Shown piece after piece: positions 23,101 through 35,354 of a stretch of DNA of 64,000 nt. The first letter of the stretch is position 1; every line of letters starts with the position of its first letter. The translations under genes were made by a program, and so were the position numbers. The notes under the pieces are model-generated. The model was not told the origin of the DNA and searched no databases. It saw nothing but the letters and a program-made list of their open reading frames with translations. Source of the DNA: Nannochloropsis oceanica (taxonomy: Eukaryota > Sar > Eustigmatophyceae > Eustigmatales > Monodopsidaceae); assembly GCA_004519485.1 (NCBI GenBank), contig CP038127.1, forward strand, positions 1 to 64,000. Reading direction: 5' to 3'.

Positions 23101-26100
23101 CTCTCTCCCTCCCTTAGGCTCCAGTGTATCCATTTCACCCACTCCTCGTCTAATCATCGAACCAACCCCTTGCCCATCTTCGCTCCCTCTTTCCCTCCTT
23201 CTCTCCCACTCTCCTCCTACCTACCCTCCTTGTAGGAGGCAGGCCTTGCTATCCCCACTTGGGTGGCTACAGGGGCCTTCTGTGTCCCCAAAGCCCTCGT
23301 GATTCTGTCGCATTTTCCCTTTTTCGACACCTACCGGGAGGTACGAATTAGGGGGGAAAGAAAGGGGGCGGTGTGCGGGGGGAAGGAGGGTCTCGGTGGA
23401 TCCAGCCACTCTCATCTTCACTCAAGGCGTAATTTATTGAAGATTGCCACACTGAGGCAGTCGTACCTAGTGACCTGCCCTCCCTCCCTCCCTCCCTCCC
23501 TCCCTCCCTCCCTCCCTCCCTCCCTCCCTCCCTCCCTCCCTCTCATCCTGCAGGTCCTCCTAGAGCTCTACCGGATCTCCATCTCTTCGGCCCCCCTTCC
23601 CATCGAGCGTTACATTGCCAACTTTTTCTGCGAAGTACCATTGCCACCACAGGTCGGTGGACCGAGGGAGGGAGGGAGGGAGGGAGGGAGGGAATGTCGG
23701 CATGCACTAAGTCTCGGTCCCCTCTACCTCATATTGACAGGGACAAATCGAGGTCAGATTTGCGTTGCCAGATCGAACGCTAACCATCAGGTCCGTCGCT
23801 AGCCGGATTGGGGGCACGGGAAGGAAAAACAGAGGGATGTGTCTACTCTTATTTGGTGAATCTTGTACACCGCCTGTCTCTGTGTGTGTGTGTCTATACC
23901 TGTGTGTATATATCTGATGATTGCCGTCTCGTCTCTGTCGTTTTTCTGTTTTTTTGCGTGTCTCCATGTATCGGTATCACTCTATAACAGCTCACTGCAC
24001 CAGTTAGTATCATTATCCACGCACACGACACGCTCGCTGACACGCACACGACACACTTGCTGACACGCATATTACACACTTGATGACACACATACTACTA
24101 TATAACTACCAACAGTCGTCCGCCCAAGAATCGCTTGCCCATGGCCGCCTTCTCCTTTCGCCCGCTGTTCACTTGTTTGAGTGTGGACAATATCCTGACA
24201 GTGTTCGGGTAAGTGCGCGGGGAGAGAAAAAGAAGGGAAACAGCGCTCAATGCATCGTTTTCATAGAACGAGATAACTTTGAACTCATCTGATTTGCCAG
24301 TTGCGTGTATTGTCCATGGTCTCATTATAAAATAGTGAACGAAAGCGGTGAATTTGTTGAACGTTCATGTGCGTTGAATTATAGGCTAGCATGGTGCCCC
24401 TTTCATAACATACTTACGCTTCTTTATCTCCCTCGCCCCTAATCCACCTACAGGTGCCTCCTTACCGAGACCCGTATCTGTCTTTGCTCCCAACATCATG
24501 CCCTTCTCACCCCCATCGCCGAGGCCTTTCAGTCCTTGCTTTTCCCCCTGGTCTGGCAAGGTGCTTATATCCCAATTATGCCTCTAGGAATGGCGGACAT
24601 TCTTGATGCACCCGTTCCCTTTTTTGTAGGACTCAACAGGTAGGAGTAAAGAGGGAGTGAGAGAAGCGGTTCTTGAACATGACGATACAGAAGGCATGTT
24701 ATTTGCGCTGTGGTTATCAGACACTAAAGCATCATGCCCTTCGGACTTGTGCTCCATCTCTTGGCTGTTTACCCCATATTCTACCGGCGCAATCGTACAC
24801 TTACGTATACACGGAACCCTCTCCTTTCTTTCTCTTGAACAGGCGGTATCTTGACCATACACCTGCAACGCATCGACCTGTAGGCGTGGTGTTCGTCGAC
24901 TTGGACCGCGATGTAGTGCATTTGGGTTGGGACGAAGAGAGGTAATAGGGCAGGGTAGTGTGATATCATTTCATGAGAGGTAGACAAAGTAGTCATGCGC
25001 CGGTTCCCAGCCCGTCTCATTTCTCTTTCGTCTTCCTTCACCTCCCCAGGAACGAGCCGCAACAAAAGCCGCACCTACCGGATAGGGAGGCAACCAAGCT
25101 TCGCAAGGCCTTGATGGAGTGTGGGGCGATGGCGCACAATCCCCGGTGAGTAGCTCGAGAAATGTGGGACTGGGGCATCGGAAAATCTAAATGAGAATGG
25201 AGGTGAAACGAAAAAGCTTGGATCGTTTCCTTACTGTCTTTCAGCTCTTCTAATGTCCTCTACGCACTTTTGTTCCTCTCTCGCGCTTCTCTCCTCTCTC
25301 TTCAGCGGTGTGGAGGTCTGGACCTCCGACCTCGCCTTCCCCAACAACGAACACCATCTGCCCATCTCTTCCTTCGGTACCGAACAAGGCATGACACAAA
25401 AGACACAAATGTCCGCGTCCTCTATTTCCTCAACGGTCATGAGCGCTTTCGGCTTTGGGAAGCACCATCACCACCACCATCACCACCACAACCACCACTC
25501 TGTCCCTTCCTCTGGCCCACCACCCCGTCCCTCCTCGTTTCCATCTTCCTCAAGCATTTCACATCCAACATTCCCTTCTCTCGGCTCTGTGCTGTCCCCA
25601 GCCGTGGCGTCCTCCTCACCCTATCCGGCAATGGCAGGAATGGTAACAAGTGGCATGAAATCACCCGAGGAGGGAGGGCCCAATGGAGGAGAAGGAAGGA
25701 AAGAGACAAGTGGCAATCATCGTCGAAGAGACAGCAAGGAAGGTTGGACAGGCCGAGCGCAAATACCAGAGGGCGAAGTTGGGGGTGCAGCCGCCGGCTC
25801 TTCAGGGGATAGGGGCGGAGGAGGAAAGAAGGGCGGAAGTAACACTGCCTCTGCTATTTCCAACGACGGCAGCAGGCCGTCGATCTCGCACCCAGCCGCA
25901 TCGGTGACGACACAACTCTCCTCTTTCCATCCCTCCCACATCCAGCACCTGGCGGGCGCGACTCTGAACATGTCTTTGTTAGATGTGCAGAACAATGAGG
26001 GAATGCCCGACGGCTTTTCAGCCACGCAGGTCCGAGCGGCATTTTTGCGCTTCTTTGTCTCACTACTCCGGAATTATGCTGTGTATTTGAACACAGGTAC

Positions 26101-29100
26101 TGGACGAGGGAGGAAAGAGAGATGGAGAGCGGGCGGACCGAAGAAACAGAGAGTGTCTTGATGTGTACTCGTCTCTTGTAAGCGTAAAGGAGTTTTGGGG
26201 CAGATTCATTCACTCACACCTTCAAATATGCTCTGTCCCCCAACTATTTTACAACCACACCATAGCACCTGTGCAAACGCTTACTGTTGCATCCTCAGCC
26301 TCTTCTTCTTCTTCGAATTCTGCGTCTAAATCGCCCCCGCCCCTCCTTACCTGTCCCTCTCCTTCTTCATCCTCATCCTCCTCCTCCTCCTCCTCCATTC
26401 TCTCGCCCAAAAGCAGTGCGAGCAGGCTCTTTTCTCCTCGCAGCGCAACCAGCGCTCCAGTAGAAGGAGGAGGAGCAGGAGGAAGAGAAGGAGGAAGAGG
26501 AGGAGGAGGAGGAGGAGGAGGAGGAGGGACCCACAAGAAGGAGGAAGTTAGCGCAAGAGAGGAGAAAAAGGACCAAAAGGGGACTCCCACCACCTCGCCG
26601 ACGTCCTCCGTGGTGCAGCTCCCGCCCCTGCAACCCGAGAGCTTCAATAAAGATGTAGGTGCTGATTCCTGATTCCTGATTTTGTTCAGACTATAGGATG
26701 TTTACAGAATTTTGCACCTGCAACCTTCTCCATCCACTCCTTCTTGTACTCACGCACATGCGCGCGCTATCCCTACATATCTGTACACTCAAACCAAAAC
26801 AGGGCTTTTTAAAGGAATGTCTCTCCCATGCCTCTTCTGATCCCCGCCTGCTCGAGACCATGAACACAGTTTTGTCCTCCCAGATGTTTGAGCGCTTCAT
26901 CGAGGAACGACAGACGGAGCCGGATCACCCACAGATCAAGGTAATAAGGAAAGAAAGGGAGGAAGGGAGGGGGGGAAATATGTAGGAGGGGCGTTCACCT
27001 CATTTGTTTTCTCGGTAATGTTCCAAACTAATCGCCATATCCCGGTCTGCTACCATTTATGCGCTCAACTAGTTCTTTGACGAGTCAATTATCGCAAAAT
27101 TGAATCGAAGCAAGACTCAGCTCAAGAAAGGTGACACAACCTTCCTTGATGACATGCGGGACACCATCACCGAGACTTTTAATCCTCCTCCACCTAGTAA
27201 CTGGTACGTACATCCAACTTCCTAAACAAATAGAACGAACTGGAAGTATTTATGTGCATGTACATATGAAAGTCAATCCCTACTGAAACTTGGCCCCAGA
27301 GAATAGCACGTTATTTTGCAGACCCTATCTTTCATCTCATTCATTCCTTACTTCTTTCCTCATAACAGGGGCCTTCCCGATACCGGCCTCGTTTACACCT
27401 ACCCCGCCTTTCCCAAGCTCAAGCCAGAGCTTTTTGGGAACATCCGCAAGCCGCGACGGCTCTTTAAGCTGCCTGAGCAGCAACGCACGGCGGGCTCCAA
27501 GTAAGCTTGATGAAAGCGAAGGAAACAGGGATCTTCTTTTCACCCATTAATACTAGGACTGTAAAACTCACTGTCTTCGCCTCTCATGCTCTGCTTTTTT
27601 CACACCCTCATAGCAGCCGCTCTGTCAACGCCCAAGTCTTCCATCGCTCCCTCTCCCACCTCGTGCCCCCCCTCTCCCCTTCCAGCTCTCCCTCCAGCCC
27701 TTCTTCAACCTCGACATCTTCGCAACAACCAAATTTCAACGCGCTGCTGAGTCTTATCCAGCTGCCGGCGCTGTCGAAGCTGGGAGTCTTGGGTGAAAGG
27801 GCTCAGGGGAAGGTGCCTCAGACAATTAGAGGCCTTGTATTGGCGCAAGCTTTAAGCCGCGGACATGTGGCCCGACAGCTCTTTAGGAAGCAACAACGGT
27901 AAGGACTTCAGGGGGGTCAGGGGGAAGTACATGGATTTGTGTGCTTTTGTGTCTTGCAGACTTTGAGAGGAGCTCTGATTGCGCTGACTCGTTGCCGCAG
28001 GCGTGCAGCGAGGCAAGGAGGTGTACAAGCAAATGCACAAGAGAAGGAGCAGAGGGAAGTAGGGTCTGGAGTGAGTATGTCGCCAGCCTCTTTGCTCTGC
28101 TCTTTGGTCTCCTGCACAATCCCCTTGGTCTGGACAACCAACAGTATTAGTGTATTCGAGGACCTTTTAATGGACAATGGAACTGGACATTCAACTAACT
28201 TTTATTCCTGTCCTTCTCCCTTCTTCCCCCCTGTCCTCCTTTCACAGTGCCGCGACGGTAATTGCGACCCACTGGCGGAGTTTCAAGCGGACTCAAACGC
28301 TTCGAGCCTCCTATCTTCGGACAGTCCGTGCTGTGCTGACCCTGCAACGCGGCCTTCGTCGGCATCTTACCCGGCGGTTGTTGGAGAGACGGTGCGTTGC
28401 TATATAAAGATCAACTTGCTCCGCATTCATTTTCAATCACTCGCCGCCAGAATATCAACATGATTTCTTTTACTTTTACATCCCTCCTCTCTTCCTCTTT
28501 CCTCCCCTCCCATTTCCAGAGAAACTATTCATCATCAGATGCAGCCCTCGACTCGTATGGCCGTGACTCACTCTTCCTTCCCTCCTCCCTTTTTCCCACT
28601 ATCTCACTCCTTCCCTCCCCCCCTCCCTCCACGCAGGAGAGCTGCTCTTCAACAGATCCAGCCCTGGGTGCGCATGGCTGTGGCCCGTCGTCGGTACCGA
28701 AGAACAATTCGAGGGATCGCAGGAGGGCAGGCGCTTTGGAGGGGCTACAGCACACGTTGCTCCTATATGATCATCCGGAACTTGGTCGTGGGAGTGCAGG
28801 TAGGGAGGGAGGGATGGAGGGAAGAGAAGAGAGGTGAGAAGAAATTATGAAGCAGGAGATGAACAATAATTCTATTTATGAGACGACCTTACGTGACTTT
28901 CATTTCTTCCTCCTCTCCCCGCTTCTCCCTAGGCCGTCGCCCGCGGGTGGCTCCAGCGCCTCCATGCCAAAGCGCACCGCGAGCAGAGACTTTCCGAGCT
29001 CCGACGACATCTGTTTGTGCTGTGGCGGCTGGCAAACACCCCTCTCCTCCACCGAGCAAATTTCTGGAAGGTCTTCGGAGGTACGTCGATCCCCTCCCTT

Positions 29101-31537
29101 CTCCATCCCTCCCTCCATCCCTCCTTTTCTCCGTCACTGCCTGCCTATCTACGCAGAGATAAAAGCGACTCTGATTATCACCCTCTCTCCCTCCCTCCCA
29201 CCCTCCCTCTCCCCTTACCTAGGCACGGGCTTCCTCCACCTCGCCCTCCACGAAGACGAAGTCCTCCGGGTATGGGCCGACCTCGGGCTGGGGAAGATGG
29301 AGAGAGGGAAGGAGGAAGGGAAGGAGGACATGGACCTCAGCGCACCCCTCGCAGCGAAAGGAGACAGCCCCGCCCCGCCCGCCCTCCCTTCCTCCCTCCT
29401 TCAGCGGCAGCGTAGGAAGGAGATGTCCTTTGTGAGGCGCTTCGGGGAGGTGGATGCACTGCTGCAGGCTGAGGAGGAGGTAATGAGGGGGGGGAAAGAG
29501 GCAAGAGTAGAACCATTCTCTGGCTCTGGTGCTCATGCTTTAGCATTCACTTCCTTTCTCCATTCCTTCCCTCTGTCTCCCCCTCCCTCCCCTGGCCTGG
29601 ACTCTCCAAGGCCACCCCCACGGCCAGTAGCAAGCGCCCTCCCTCCTTTCCCACCTCCTCCTCCACTCCCTCCTCCCTCCCTTCCTCCTCCTCTTCCCAC
29701 CGGACCTCCATCCGGCTCTCTCTCCGCCCGCTCTCTTTACGTCCCAGCACTTTTTCCTCTTCTTTCTCCCCTTCTCCCCTCCCTTCCCTCCTTCGCTCCC
29801 TCCCTCCCTCCCTCCTTCGTCAGCACATGATCGCAGCTGAACGTCTGCAGGAGGAAAGACGGAGGGTCTACCTTTCTCTCAAGACGATACAGCAAGAGGG
29901 AGGCGGGAGAGAGGGCGGGGGGGAGGAAGATTTCTTCGGCATGTTCGGGTTGAGGAAGGGAAAGAGGAGAAAACGACAGCTGGCTCAGATGCTGTGGATG
30001 GAGCACGCACAGGCGGCGGCGTCGGCAGAGGTGAGAGAGGGAGGGAGGGAGGGAGGGAGTATGCTATATGCATGCTACAGATGAAGAGAGAGGAATGATG
30101 TCATCATCCTTCTTTTTCAGTCTCGTTTTCTTCTTTCCCCTCCCGCCTGCCCTCCCGCCCTTTTCCCTCTCCTTTTCCCTCCATCTCTTTTCCCTTCCTC
30201 AGGTGGTGCTCGCCACGCTGTCCGGCAACAGCAGCAACAATGAAGGAGGGAGAACGATGGACTGGCTTCAGGTGAAGCTAGACGAGAGGATTAGGAGGGA
30301 TTTGCTGCTGACAGGTAGGGAGGGAAAGGGGAGGGCGAGCAATGGGGGGGGGAGGGAGGGAGGGAGGGAGGGAGGGAAGGAGGGAAGGAGAGAGGGAGAG
30401 AGGGAGAGCTGCCTTCGATGCCCGTCGGTTGCACATTTTCCCTTTCTTGAGTGAGTGCACTTCTCTCAACATTTTTCCTCTGTCCCACCTTCTCCCTCCC
30501 TCCCTCCCTCCCTCCCTCCCTCCCTCCCTCCCTCCCTCCCTCCCTCCCCAGTGCAAACTTGTCTCGGTTCTCTCCATGCTCACAAGCGCCCCCTCCGCGC
30601 CTCTTCCCGCCTTCTCTTGCGCCTTGGTCTCCCGCCCGCACTCTCCGTCAAGGGGGAAGGAAGGAGGGAGGGAGGGAGGGAGAGAGGGAAAGCCAATCTC
30701 CAGGAAGAGGTCCAACAAGCGGCCAGAATGCTGCATGGGACAGAAGGAAAAAAAGGGAAACGGAAGGAGGGAGTGAGGGTGGGAGGGAGGGAGGGAATGC
30801 AAGAAAAGATTGTTAAGTTTACCGTGAAAGAGGAGGACGAGGAGGTAAGCGGGGGCCACCCTCTTTCTCTTCCTTCCATTGTTTCTCCTTCTCCTCCTTC
30901 CTCCCCTTCTCCTTCTGCGGCTTCTCTACCTATGATTGGCAAGGAGGAGGAAGACGAAGAGAGGCCACAGCAGCAGCAGTGGCAGCAGGCGAAGGAGGAG
31001 GCGAACGGGAAAGAGACACAGAAGACGGGAGGAGAACGAGAGGAAGAAGAAGAAAAAGAAGAAGAAGAAGAGGAGGAGGAGGAGGAGGAGGAGGAGGAGG
31101 AGGAGGAGGAGGAGGAGGGGGACGAGGAGATGGAGGAGCTGCAGCAGCAGGAAACAGACGAAGAAGAAGAAGATGGAGAAGGAGAAGGTGGAAGAGGGAG
31201 AGGAGAAGTAAGAGAAAGAGAAGGAGAAAGAGGAGGAGAACGAGGAGGGCGAAACTCTCCTTCCTTCGCGGCTGCCCTCAAGGCCCGGCCGGTATTCTTT
31301 TCCATCTTCCGAACCAAAGCTGCTGCTGCCACTGCTGCTGCTGCTGCCACTGCTGCTACCAGTGCTGCTGCTACTACCGCTGCTACTGCTACTACCGCTG
31401 CTGCTTCTTCTACAACAGCTGAATGTATTCCCCCTTCCCTCCCGCTCTTCCTTCCGCCTGCTAGCGCTGCTCCTTCCTCCCTTTCGCCCTCCCCTCCCTC
31501 CCCGACTTTCGTTTCTTCTTCTGAACCGGTCTTATAA
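20120..31537 (+). CDS. ArfGAP - tripartite DENN - IQ-motif multidomain protein
   Basis: Twenty-eight hand-called exons sum to 5808 nt (1935 residues). Residues 1-170: ArfGAP zinc finger, NRCCADCDAPLNDSTNVWAS then CVNC, followed by WMEEDIICMRQ and YVNSIYERYIPRG, closest to the SMAP/AGD class. Exon 21492-21605 ends in phase 0 and joins exon 22027-22098, whose MRLVDFLVVVGMDEEE is a typical uDENN opening. VPEHVAQFVYPDG, AIPTWVATGAFCVPKALVIL and the core DENN stretch ALLTPIAEAFQSLLFPLVWQ plus APVPFFVGLNRRYL follow, then a His/Ser-rich insert and the dDENN part QVRAAFLRFFVSLLRNYAVY and SSQMFERFIEE. Next are IQ-like repeats (VIATHWRSFKR, LQRGLRRHLTRR, IQPWVRMAVARRRYRR) and a basic/acidic tail. DENN domains activate Rab GTPases, ArfGAPs switch off Arf. 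Exon use between 27899 and 28247 is unsure: an extra IQ-like piece at 27960-28070 does not fit the phase. Alternatively two genes, the second starting at 22051. Confidence 0.72.
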
Positions 31538-32947
31538 TGGTCCGGCCACCACAGGCAGGCCTGAAGGGAGGAGATAACAGGAAGGAAGGGAGGGAGGAAC
31601 GACGAAGGGGGGAAAATACGACATCGTCGCCGGTTGAATAAGAGCGGAGGAGCTGAAGGGGAAAGGGGGGTTGGTTGGGGAATGAGAAGAGGGAAGAGGC
31701 GGAGGGTAGGACGGATATAAAAATAGGGAAGAGTGGGAAGATACGAAGGAAATTCGGAGAAGGAAGACAAAGAGGGAAGGAAGAAGGATTCGCATGTGTG
31801 TTGGAGAGGTGAATGAATGTAGAGGCTTTATGGTCACAGCGTCATTGGAACGAAATGATGAGCATAGTGGATAGGAGGTATGAGTTATAAGGATGGAACT
31901 TATAGAAATTCTGATGGAAAAAGTAACTGTTGTAATTTTGTCATGATAAGGGAAAGGTGAGAAGATGAAATGAGTAGAACAAGAGAGTGGTTGATGAAGA
32001 GGAAGGTAACAGTCGAGAGGATCCTGCTTCGCGCCAATTTTTTTGTTAATATTGATTTTTTCCTGTTTTGATTTCGAAACTACACTCTTTTTTGTTTCCC
32101 ACCTCTCTCATCCTTCTTTAATTTTTTGTTTTTTGGCCAAAGGCAAGTCTTTTAAAAACCCTCGTTCCGCCCCTGCTTTTCTCTGAAAGGGACAATTAAT
32201 GATTGATGGCGGAGTCTCAGGCGCACACTCCCCCTTCTGCTTCAGCTTTCCTCCTTCCCTCTCTCCTTCCGTTCGTGTACAAGATGTGCCCCTCCCGCAA
32301 AAATATGACCTTGGTGCCTCCCTCCCTCCCTTCCTCCTTCCCTCCTTCGTCGAGGGTGCATGTACGATTTTATTCTTAGTGGTGGCCATTGACACTTGTT
32401 TAATTATGCCCTCCCTCCCTCCTCCTCCTCCCTGCCCTTTTTTTTCGAGCTCTATAGTCGTCGGTCGGTGGTTCTCTGTACAAAAACAAAATACTCCTTC
32501 TTCCCTCCCTTCTCCCTCCCCTGCTTTCTACGCTCGATCATTCACATACACATTCTCTAGAGAGAGTAGTATTTATAGTATCAATAGTAATGTAATAGTA
32601 ATATTAATATAATAGTAATATTAATATAATAGTAATATCTTGATCATTCACATACACGCTCTCTAGAGAGAGTTGTAATAATACCAGTATAGTACCGACA
32701 ATGATAAAGCAGTCTTTTGAGTCTTTTGCCTTCCTTCCCTCCCCCCCCCCTCCTTCATTTCCCGGCTACATAATCCACATGCACACCCGGCTTCTCTCCC
32801 TCCCTCCTTCTCTCCCTCCCTCCTCCCCCACATGTGACACACGTTTCCAAAATTTTGTCGTGCTTCTCACCAACCCATCCTCCTCCCTCTTTCCATTCAA
32901 GCATCCTAGCTCCCTCCCTCCCTCCCTCCCTCCCTCCTTCCCTCCCT
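31538..32947. other. Intergenic region with AT-rich patch
   Basis: Convergent 3' region between the ArfGAP-DENN gene and REEP. It is ordinary mixed sequence to about 32520, then the most AT-rich stretch nearby (32570-32700), then CCCT tracts. No gene recognised; a duplicated palindromic motif inside it is listed separately. Confidence 0.45.
32536..32673. repeat. Duplicated 32-bp motif with CTCTCTAGAGAGAG palindrome
   Basis: Two copies of a 32-bp unit, at 32536-32567 and 32642-32673, begin GATCATTCACATACAC and end in a perfect or nearly perfect CTCTCTAGAGAGAG-type palindrome. They differ at two bases. The 74 bp between them is a TAATATTAATATAATAG repeat. Confidence 0.75.
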
Positions 32948-34573
32948 CTACTCGAATTTGCTGGTCACGAAATGGCCAAATTTGCCGATGATTTTCTTCA
33001 GATGCTCCACACCGCGGAATTGAGGGAGGATCAGGTACACCGTCAGGGCGAGCCTGAGGGCGCGAGGGAGGGAGAGAGGGAGGGAGGCATGGGCCACAAG
33101 ACATATAAGTGCGATGTAGGTCGGGGATGAGGAATGCACTTCGGCATGACGGACTCAACGAGGCGGACACGATGGAAGGGTCACAGAGCCCTCCCTCCCT
33201 CCCTCCCTCCCTCCCTCCCTCCCTCCCTCCCTACTTGAGCAAGTAGTAGAAGGGCAGCCAGTAGGTGATAAACTCCGAGAAGAAGTCCAGGAGGTTAGTC
33301 CCCCCGAACACAACCCAATAGGCCAGCCTGAGGGAGGGGGGGAGGGAGAGAGGGAGGGCGGAGAGGGAGGAGGGACGCATCAGAGAGCGACGGATTGGAA
33401 GAAAGCGAGGGAGATATGTGGGAGTCAGCTGACGGGCTTGGAGAGGCGCACACGCGATGGGGAGGCTACTTCGGTTTCCTCACACCCGTCCCTCCCTCCC
33501 TCCCTCCCTCCATCTCTCCCCTCATCCGTCAGACGCTATTCCAACCGCCTCCTCTTAATGATCTTCAAACCTATTCCTCCCTCTCTCCCTCCCTCCCTCA
33601 CCAGATTTTGGATTCTGCCTGGTCGCCTGCTTCGAGGGCTCTAAAAGACGCATAAGCGGGGAAGACGAAACCCACCACGTTCCTATAAGGAGGGAAAGAG
33701 GGATGGAGGGAGAGAGGGAGGGAGGGAGGGAGGTAGGTGTGTCGGGAAGATCGGATCGGATCTTTGCAAGGGGTGGAGGAAGGGGGGGAGGGAGGGAGGG
33801 AGGGGACGACGTACACGATGAATTGCGCTCCGGCGTTGAACATGAAGAGGGAGAGGCCCAGGAAGACGGTGGCAGCCACCAGGTACAGCTTGGGCACTTT
33901 GGTCGTCTCCTCTGCTTTCTGCAGGAAAGGGGGGGGGGGGGAGGGAGGGAGGGAGGGAGGGAGGCGTCAGCGAGTTCAGTGGTAATCCCTCCCTCCTTCC
34001 CTCCCTACAGGCAGGTGGTTATTTTCACTTTATCCAGCCATTCATTTCGTTGTCTTCTGAAAACGTGTGTTTTCCCTCCTTCCCTCCTTCCCTCCCTCCC
34101 TACCCGGAGGAGCTCCACTTTCTCCAAATCGTCGCTGAACTTCTGGATGCCGCTCTTGATTAAGACCTCGCCTTTTCGCATGATTTCTTGGGCCTGATAG
34201 GAGAGTGGAACAAAGGAGAGTGGGTAAGAGCGAGAGTAGGAGAGACATCGAGGCAATGGGAGGAAGGAGGCTGGAGAGATCGCGTTTGGAAGGGAAGGAG
34301 GGAGGGCGGGTAAGACATTGCTTGGGTAGCGTGACAAAGGAAGCCGAGTAAAGCGAGGGGGTAACAACATGAGATGATAAAGAAAGCGAGGTAAACAGGA
34401 GGGAGTGATTCGGAGGGCAGCAGCGGAAGTTATGTACGAATGCATGCATAAGTGTGCTGCTTCTGCTGGTTGCTGCTCGCTCCCTCCCCTCCGTCCCTCC
34501 TTCCTCCATTCTCTCTTCACTCACTCACCTTGGCTTTGATGTCTTCGGTCGGGATTGCGGAATTTGCGGCCAT
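32948..34573 (-). CDS. REEP/Yop1/HVA22-family ER membrane-shaping protein
   Basis: TB2/DP1/HVA22 domain protein that bends tubular ER membrane. Six minus-strand exons: 34573-34529, 34193-34104, 33918-33815, 33682-33602, 33327-33235, 33053-32948; 172 residues. The N-terminal helix region (MAANSAIPTEDIKAK, then an amphipathic stretch) precedes LYLVAATVFLGLSLFMFNAG. The family core follows: NVVGFVFPAYASFRALEA, WLAYWVVFGGTNLLDFFSEF, ITYWLPFYYLLKLALTVYL, and LPQFRGVEHLKK. The last matches the 'LP...GA..+Y' end of REEP5/Yop1/HVA22. An upstream in-frame extension through a possible acceptor near 34610 cannot be excluded, but the chosen Met gives normal family length. Confidence 0.9.
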
Positions 34574-35267
34574 GATTACCTCCTGGATGTGGGTTTTTAC
34601 GTTCGCTTCTGCATGTATTTAAAGTGGAAGCGAAGGAGAACTGTGAGAACAGACGAGGATGACGACGGCGACAACAACCGACACAACACAGCAACGGCCT
34701 GCCTCGCGGTGATGTAGCTAAACTCTTTTAGCATATATCGTGTCTCTCTGTAGATGTGGGTGTGTGACGGGTGTGGTTGTACAAGGAAAAAGGCAGAGAA
34801 GGAATGGGAAGGAAGCTAGCCCATATAGAGGCTTTAGGCCCCGCTTTAAAAGAGGGTGAAAGAAGCCTCGAGGGCAGAAGCGTGAGACACCCACATCGGG
34901 AGGATGGATGAGGCCCCGGCTTGTGAGTGTGTTTGAGCATTGAACCACTGTTGAAAGAAAGGCTCCATGGAAAATCTATATAGATAAGAGACGAAGGAGA
35001 AGGACGAGGAGGAGAGTCATCTCTGTTCAAGGTCTCCTCACAGACAGACGTACATAACTCGACTTGTGTTTTTGAAGTACACATTCGGGGAGGGCTTTTT
35101 GAGGCGCGTGCGGGAGCAGGCCGACACTACCGTGCAGAGCATTACAGTACCTCATGGGCAGGTGCTCAAGTGTTATTGTATGCGCACATGATCGACGAGT
35201 TCTGAGCCCGACCTCCCCCCCCCCTCCTAACCTTCAACCCATCCATAGGAAGACAGTAACGACAACG

Positions 35268-35326
<59 letters not shown>

Positions 35327-35354
35327 TATTACTCGTAAGAATAACGAGAATGGA
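34574..35354. other. Divergent promoter region between REEP and TSTD2-like genes
   Basis: 781 bp shared by two diverging genes. Mixed sequence, with a short C-run near 35214 and a CAA repeat near its right end. No independent ORF is credible. Confidence 0.45.
35266..35325. repeat. CAA trinucleotide repeat just upstream of the TSTD2-like start
   Basis: About 60 bp of uninterrupted CAA units. In the downstream gene's frame it would read as poly-Thr if translation began at an upstream Met (35154); I favour a 5' UTR location because the family domain begins after 35355. Confidence 0.85.

Noticed and set aside
30936-31422. Arg-rich and Gly-rich proteins in other frames of the DENN gene tail
   Set aside because: Frame shadows of a GAA/GGA repeat that encodes the Glu-rich tail of the main protein.
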